DNA from: Dactylosporangium vinaceum
GTDB lineage: Bacteria > Actinomycetota > Actinomycetes > Mycobacteriales > Micromonosporaceae
DNA length: 64,000 bases
Direction: 5' to 3'
Assembly: GCF_019904175.1 (NCBI RefSeq)
Contig: NZ_CP061913.1
Coordinates: 6,758,001-6,822,000 of the forward strand
In this document: positions 61,180-64,000 of the stretch, piece after piece
Numbering within the stretch: the stretch's first letter is position 1
How the letters are laid out: each line of letters starts with the position of its first letter
Translations under genes and position numbers: made by a program
Notes under the pieces: model-generated
The model's input: the letters and a program-made list of their open reading frames with translations, nothing else
Databases searched by the model: none
Told to the model about the DNA's origin: nothing

Positions 61180-62886
61180 CTAGTGGTGGTCCCACGGGGT
61201 GTGCGCGGTGACCGCGGCGTAGGCGTCGACGATGCCGTGGCCGTAGAAACCGTTGAACTGCTTCGTGCCCTGGCACAGCGCGTCGAACTCGGCCGGGCGG
61301 CCGACGTCGACGTACGAGACCAGCGGCGGGTTCGGGCACGCGTGCTCGGCCGCCGTGTGGGTCAGGATGTACTCGACCTTCCACGGGTCCAGGCCGAAGC
61401 CGTTGCGGCCCTCCCGGCTGCCGTGCGCGCTGACGATCAGCGCCGCGACGCCGGCGGCGTGCGGGGAGGCCATCGACGTGCCCTGCAGGTAGGTGTAGTA
61501 CCCGCACTGCCCGGCCGCGTTGCAGGCCTTGAAGACCGAGTCCTCGAAGCCGGGCACGATGTTGCCCGCCTCGTCGACCGACCCCTCCTCCTGCAGCACC
61601 TTCTTCGGGTACGTGGAGAGGATCTCGTTGCCCACGGTCCGATAGGTGTCGGTGCCCAGACCGTCACGGAAGTATCCGCCCGGCGCCGAGACGGTCGCCC
61701 GCTCAGTGCCGTAGTCCGAGTAGTCGGCCTTGTTCAGCGACGGGCCGAGCGCGGTGACGCTGATGACGAAGGGGCCCTCCGTCGGCAGATCCCAGCACGT
61801 GCCGTTGTCGATCGGCCGCTCGTAGGCCGTGTCGGCGGGGTAGTCCGGGCTGGAGGTGTCGGCGCGCGGGTGGCCCTTGTCATCGTGGTTGTTGCCCAGC
61901 GCGCTGACGAGCGTCACACCCTTGAGGTGGGCGTAGGTCAGAGCCCGGAACATCGCCTTGATGATGGTGCGCTGCTCCGCCTGCGCGGCCGGGGAGTCGG
62001 CCGGGTTGGCGGTGCAGTTGAACAGCCACGGGTCGACGTAGAACGACATGTTGACCACGTCGACGCCGTTGTTGGCCGCGTGCACGAGCGCGTTGACGAC
62101 GGGCTCCAGGAAGAAGTACCCGGAGTCCTGCCCGCCCTTGAGCTCGACGAGCGACACGTTCGGCGCGACACCGGAGACCCCGACGCCGTTGGCCGCCGCG
62201 CCGATCGTGCCGGCGACGTGCGTGCCGTGGCCGCCGTCGTCGGTGCCGACCGGGTCGAGGCAGCTCGCGACCTCACACGGGCCGTCGATGTCGACCATGT
62301 CCTTGGCGAAGTTCCTCGACAGCGCCCAGTTGAAGTTCGGGGCGATGTCCGGGTTGGACGCGTCGACGCCGGTGTCCAGGATGCCGACGGTGACGCGCTT
62401 GTCACCCGCGTTGACCTTCCGGGCCTTGTCGGACCGGACCGTCGTGAGGCCCCAGAGCTTGTCGTCGAGCGGGTCCATGCCGGCCGTGGCCGGCTTGTTC
62501 CCGCCGCCCCGCTTGGCGGACTGGGCCGCCTGCTGAGCCTCGCGCTCGACGGCACCGGGCTGCTCCTTCTTCGGAGCCTTGCCGATGGCCGCCTTGTGCG
62601 TCGCGCCGACGAGCTGGCTGGACGTCCCGGCCTTCTCGACGAACCCGTTCTGCGGCGCCTGCACCGTGTACATGCCCACCGCGTCGTTGCTGCCGACGAC
62701 CTTGCCGCCGGCCTTGGTGATGGCGGCGGTGGCGTCGGCGGCGGAGACGTTGTCCGCGGCGACGACGGTGTACTCCGCCGTGGCCGCGTTGTCGGCGTAA
62801 GCCGGAGCCGACACCAGGCCGGCCGCCGTCACCGTCAGCGTCGCGGCGACAACCGCAGCGCCGGTGAGCTTCTTCTTGTATCCCAC
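61180..62886 (-). CDS. Secreted S8 (subtilisin-type) serine protease
   Basis: 568 residues. AGGGAGG precedes the ATG. The signal peptide ends ASAPAYA-D near residue 31. An inhibitor-type prodomain (about 35-110) is followed by the catalytic domain: Asp in ILDTGVD (about 170), His in GGHGTHVAGT (about 225), oxyanion Asn in SALGNNHDD (about 330) and Ser in QGTSMASPHAAG (about 470). Several Cys pairs (CEVASC, CNAAGQC) suggest disulfides outside the cell. It ends without a C-terminal sorting or binding domain. A typical nutrient protease of soil actinobacteria; it may be co-regulated with nothing nearby. Confidence 0.94.
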   Translation of the reverse strand: MGYKKKLTGAAVVAATLTVTAAGLVSAPAYADNAATAEYTVVAADNVSAADATAAITKAGGKVVGSNDAVGMYTVQAPQNGFVEKAGTSSQLVGATHKAAIGKAPKKEQPGAVEREAQQAAQSAKRGGGNKPATAGMDPLDDKLWGLTTVRSDKARKVNAGDKRVTVGILDTGVDASNPDIAPNFNWALSRNFAKDMVDIDGPCEVASCLDPVGTDDGGHGTHVAGTIGAAANGVGVSGVAPNVSLVELKGGQDSGYFFLEPVVNALVHAANNGVDVVNMSFYVDPWLFNCTANPADSPAAQAEQRTIIKAMFRALTYAHLKGVTLVSALGNNHDDKGHPRADTSSPDYPADTAYERPIDNGTCWDLPTEGPFVISVTALGPSLNKADYSDYGTERATVSAPGGYFRDGLGTDTYRTVGNEILSTYPKKVLQEEGSVDEAGNIVPGFEDSVFKACNAAGQCGYYTYLQGTSMASPHAAGVAALIVSAHGSREGRNGFGLDPWKVEYILTHTAAEHACPNPPLVSYVDVGRPAEFDALCQGTKQFNGFYGHGIVDAYAAVTAHTPWDHH

Positions 62887-62964
62887 ATAACCTCCCTGGT
62901 CGAGGGAATGGGGTAATCAGACAGTGGCACGTAGCGGTGACGGAACCCTTCCGAGCGAATTCCG

Positions 62965-63630
62965 CTAATGCAAGGGGGCCCGGGCGAACACGAATGCGCC
63001 CTCTTTGTGGGCGTCCGGGTAGTGGCACAGCTCGGCCTCCACGGTGAACCCGGCGTCCCGCAGCAGCGCCGCGACCTGCCCGGACGTGCGCCTGTGCACA
63101 TAGACGTCCATGGGGTGGCCGCCGTAGCCGTCCGTCTTGTGCCGCGTGCCCGTCCCCGCGTGGAAGGCCAGGAGTGCGACACCGCCGGGCCGCAGGACCC
63201 GCCGAAACTCCGCGAGCACGCCGGGAACCTCCGCGTCGGGCACGTGGATCAGGCAGAACCAGGCCAGGAGCCCGCCGAGGGTACCTCCGGCGATGTCGAG
63301 CGCGGTCATGGAGCCGACCTCGAAGCGCAGGTCAGGGTGCTCGTCCCGGGCGACGGCGATCATCCCGGGCGAGAGGTCCACACCGAATGCGTCGAGGCCC
63401 TGGCGGTACAGATGCCGGGTCAGGCGCCCGGGTCCGCACCCGATGTCCGCGACGGGCCCGCCGCCGGCGCCCCGCACGAGCTCGGCGAAGATCTCGAGGA
63501 CCCCGCGTTCGTACGGCGCGTCGGCGAGTGCGTCGCCGAGCATCGCCGCATAGCTGACGGCGACGGTGTCGTAGGAGGTCCGGGTCTTCGCGATCCAGTC
63601 GGCTTCGGGCACAGAAGGCACGATAACCAC
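62965..63630 (-). CDS. Class I SAM-dependent methyltransferase
   Basis: 221 residues from a GTG (a second in-frame GTG at 63621 is also possible). The SAM site GPVADIGCGPGRLTRHL lies near residue 60, followed by the acidic FGVDLSPGMIAVAR, then GLLAWFCLIHVPDAEV and the strand RVLRPGGVALLAFH typical of methyltransf_11 members. The substrate is unknown. The C-terminus (YPDAHKEGAFVFARAPLH) matches many small-molecule methyltransferases of actinobacteria. Confidence 0.9.
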   Translation of the reverse strand: MVIVPSVPEADWIAKTRTSYDTVAVSYAAMLGDALADAPYERGVLEIFAELVRGAGGGPVADIGCGPGRLTRHLYRQGLDAFGVDLSPGMIAVARDEHPDLRFEVGSMTALDIAGGTLGGLLAWFCLIHVPDAEVPGVLAEFRRVLRPGGVALLAFHAGTGTRHKTDGYGGHPMDVYVHRRTSGQVAALLRDAGFTVEAELCHYPDAHKEGAFVFARAPLH

Positions 63631-63752
63631 TCGCGGCCGGCACCGTCGGCCCGCAGCGTCGCCTCAGCCGGCCGCCGCCGGGTGGGCGCGTGCCCCGCAC
63701 CGCACGCCACGGGCCGGAGCCGACCGGCCGCGAGCGTACCGGAAACGTGCTT

Positions 63753-64000
63753 TCACCCGGCCTGGCGGTGGCGGGCGGCCGCGACCTCGATGGCGATCTC
63801 GATCGCGCGGGCGGCCAGGGGTGAGTGGGTGCGGCCGGCCGGCCAGAGCAGGTAGATCTCGCGGGGCGGGACCGCGGGCTCCAGGTCGTGGACCGACAGG
63901 GTGTCGTCCGCGGCGTCAAGGACCAGGCGGGGCAGGACGGCGGAGCCGATGCCGGCGCGGACCATGGCCAGGACGGCCTCGTTGCTCGTCGTGCGGAAGA
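63753..64000 (-). CDS. LysR-family regulator, C-terminal fragment (start outside window)
   Basis: Only the last 82 residues are in the window; the 5' end lies beyond position 64000. The visible part is the end of a LysR effector-binding domain: TTSNEAVLAMVRAGIGSAVLP is the classic segment before the last strand, then REIYLLWPAGRTHSPLAARAIEI. The HTH and any target gene are outside. Confidence 0.8.
   Translation of the reverse strand, partial: FRTTSNEAVLAMVRAGIGSAVLPRLVLDAADDTLSVHDLEPAVPPREIYLLWPAGRTHSPLAARAIEIAIEVAAARHRQAG

Overview
The window is uniformly high-GC DNA. It uses GTG starts freely, overlaps genes by four bases (ATGA, GTGA), and carries gene families typical of mycelial actinobacteria: secreted RHS proteins, ROK-regulated sugar operons, CBM2 enzymes and a protein with tandem acetyltransferase folds. 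A member of the Micromonosporaceae (Actinoplanes/Dactylosporangium-like) is my best guess, by inference only. No IS element, prophage, CRISPR array or rRNA was seen.

Layout. 1-10010 (minus): a two-gene secreted unit, a large FG-GAP/ricin-lectin protein translationally coupled to a giant RHS protein whose C-terminal Hint domain is just beginning at the window edge. 10391-12767: a membrane protein, an unknown protein and a RidA-like protein. 12796-13203: the most unusual stretch, an RNA-like element that reads as a circularly permuted tRNA-Pro(UGG) inside a flanking helix, followed by a 21-bp minisatellite. 13226-21174 (minus): a complete alpha-glucan uptake and hydrolysis operon (ROK regulator, two permeases, binding lipoprotein, GH15, GH31); the GH31 gene carries an in-frame 57-bp tandem repeat. 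21228-22752: a CE2-type esterase with CBM2 behind a LacI-type operator. 22906-30497: a signalling cluster (chemoreceptor, diguanylate cyclase, GGDEF-EAL protein, histidine kinase). 30508-40786: TetR, phosphotransferases, a double GNAT, a PA14/DUF1080/lectin exoprotein, a cation efflux protein, an unknown protein with a degenerate Nudix tail, and a DUF1772 membrane protein under a 9-bp-periodic CTAG array. 40866-44038: a LuxR remnant, a CHAT protease, a GNAT and an SDR protein. 44245-49682: an ABC exporter divergent from its likely two-component system. 49615-53101: a zinc/manganese ABC importer. 53179-64000: a GNAT, pcaB and pcaL (protocatechuate branch), ROK and DUF1479, a PNPOx-like protein, CheB-like and Crp-like proteins, a secreted subtilase, a methyltransferase and a LysR fragment.

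How the genes fit together. The glucan operon is self-contained: import through the binding protein and permeases, then hydrolysis by GH15 and GH31 enzymes without export signals. The metal importer and the exporter/two-component pair are also complete units; the exporter is fed by an ATPase whose gene faces the regulator across an array of TGTCA half-sites. Several intergenic terminators and operators can be read directly. Four separate minisatellites (14, 21, 25 and 57 bp units) lie within about 30 kb, which suggests ongoing repeat expansion in this genome.
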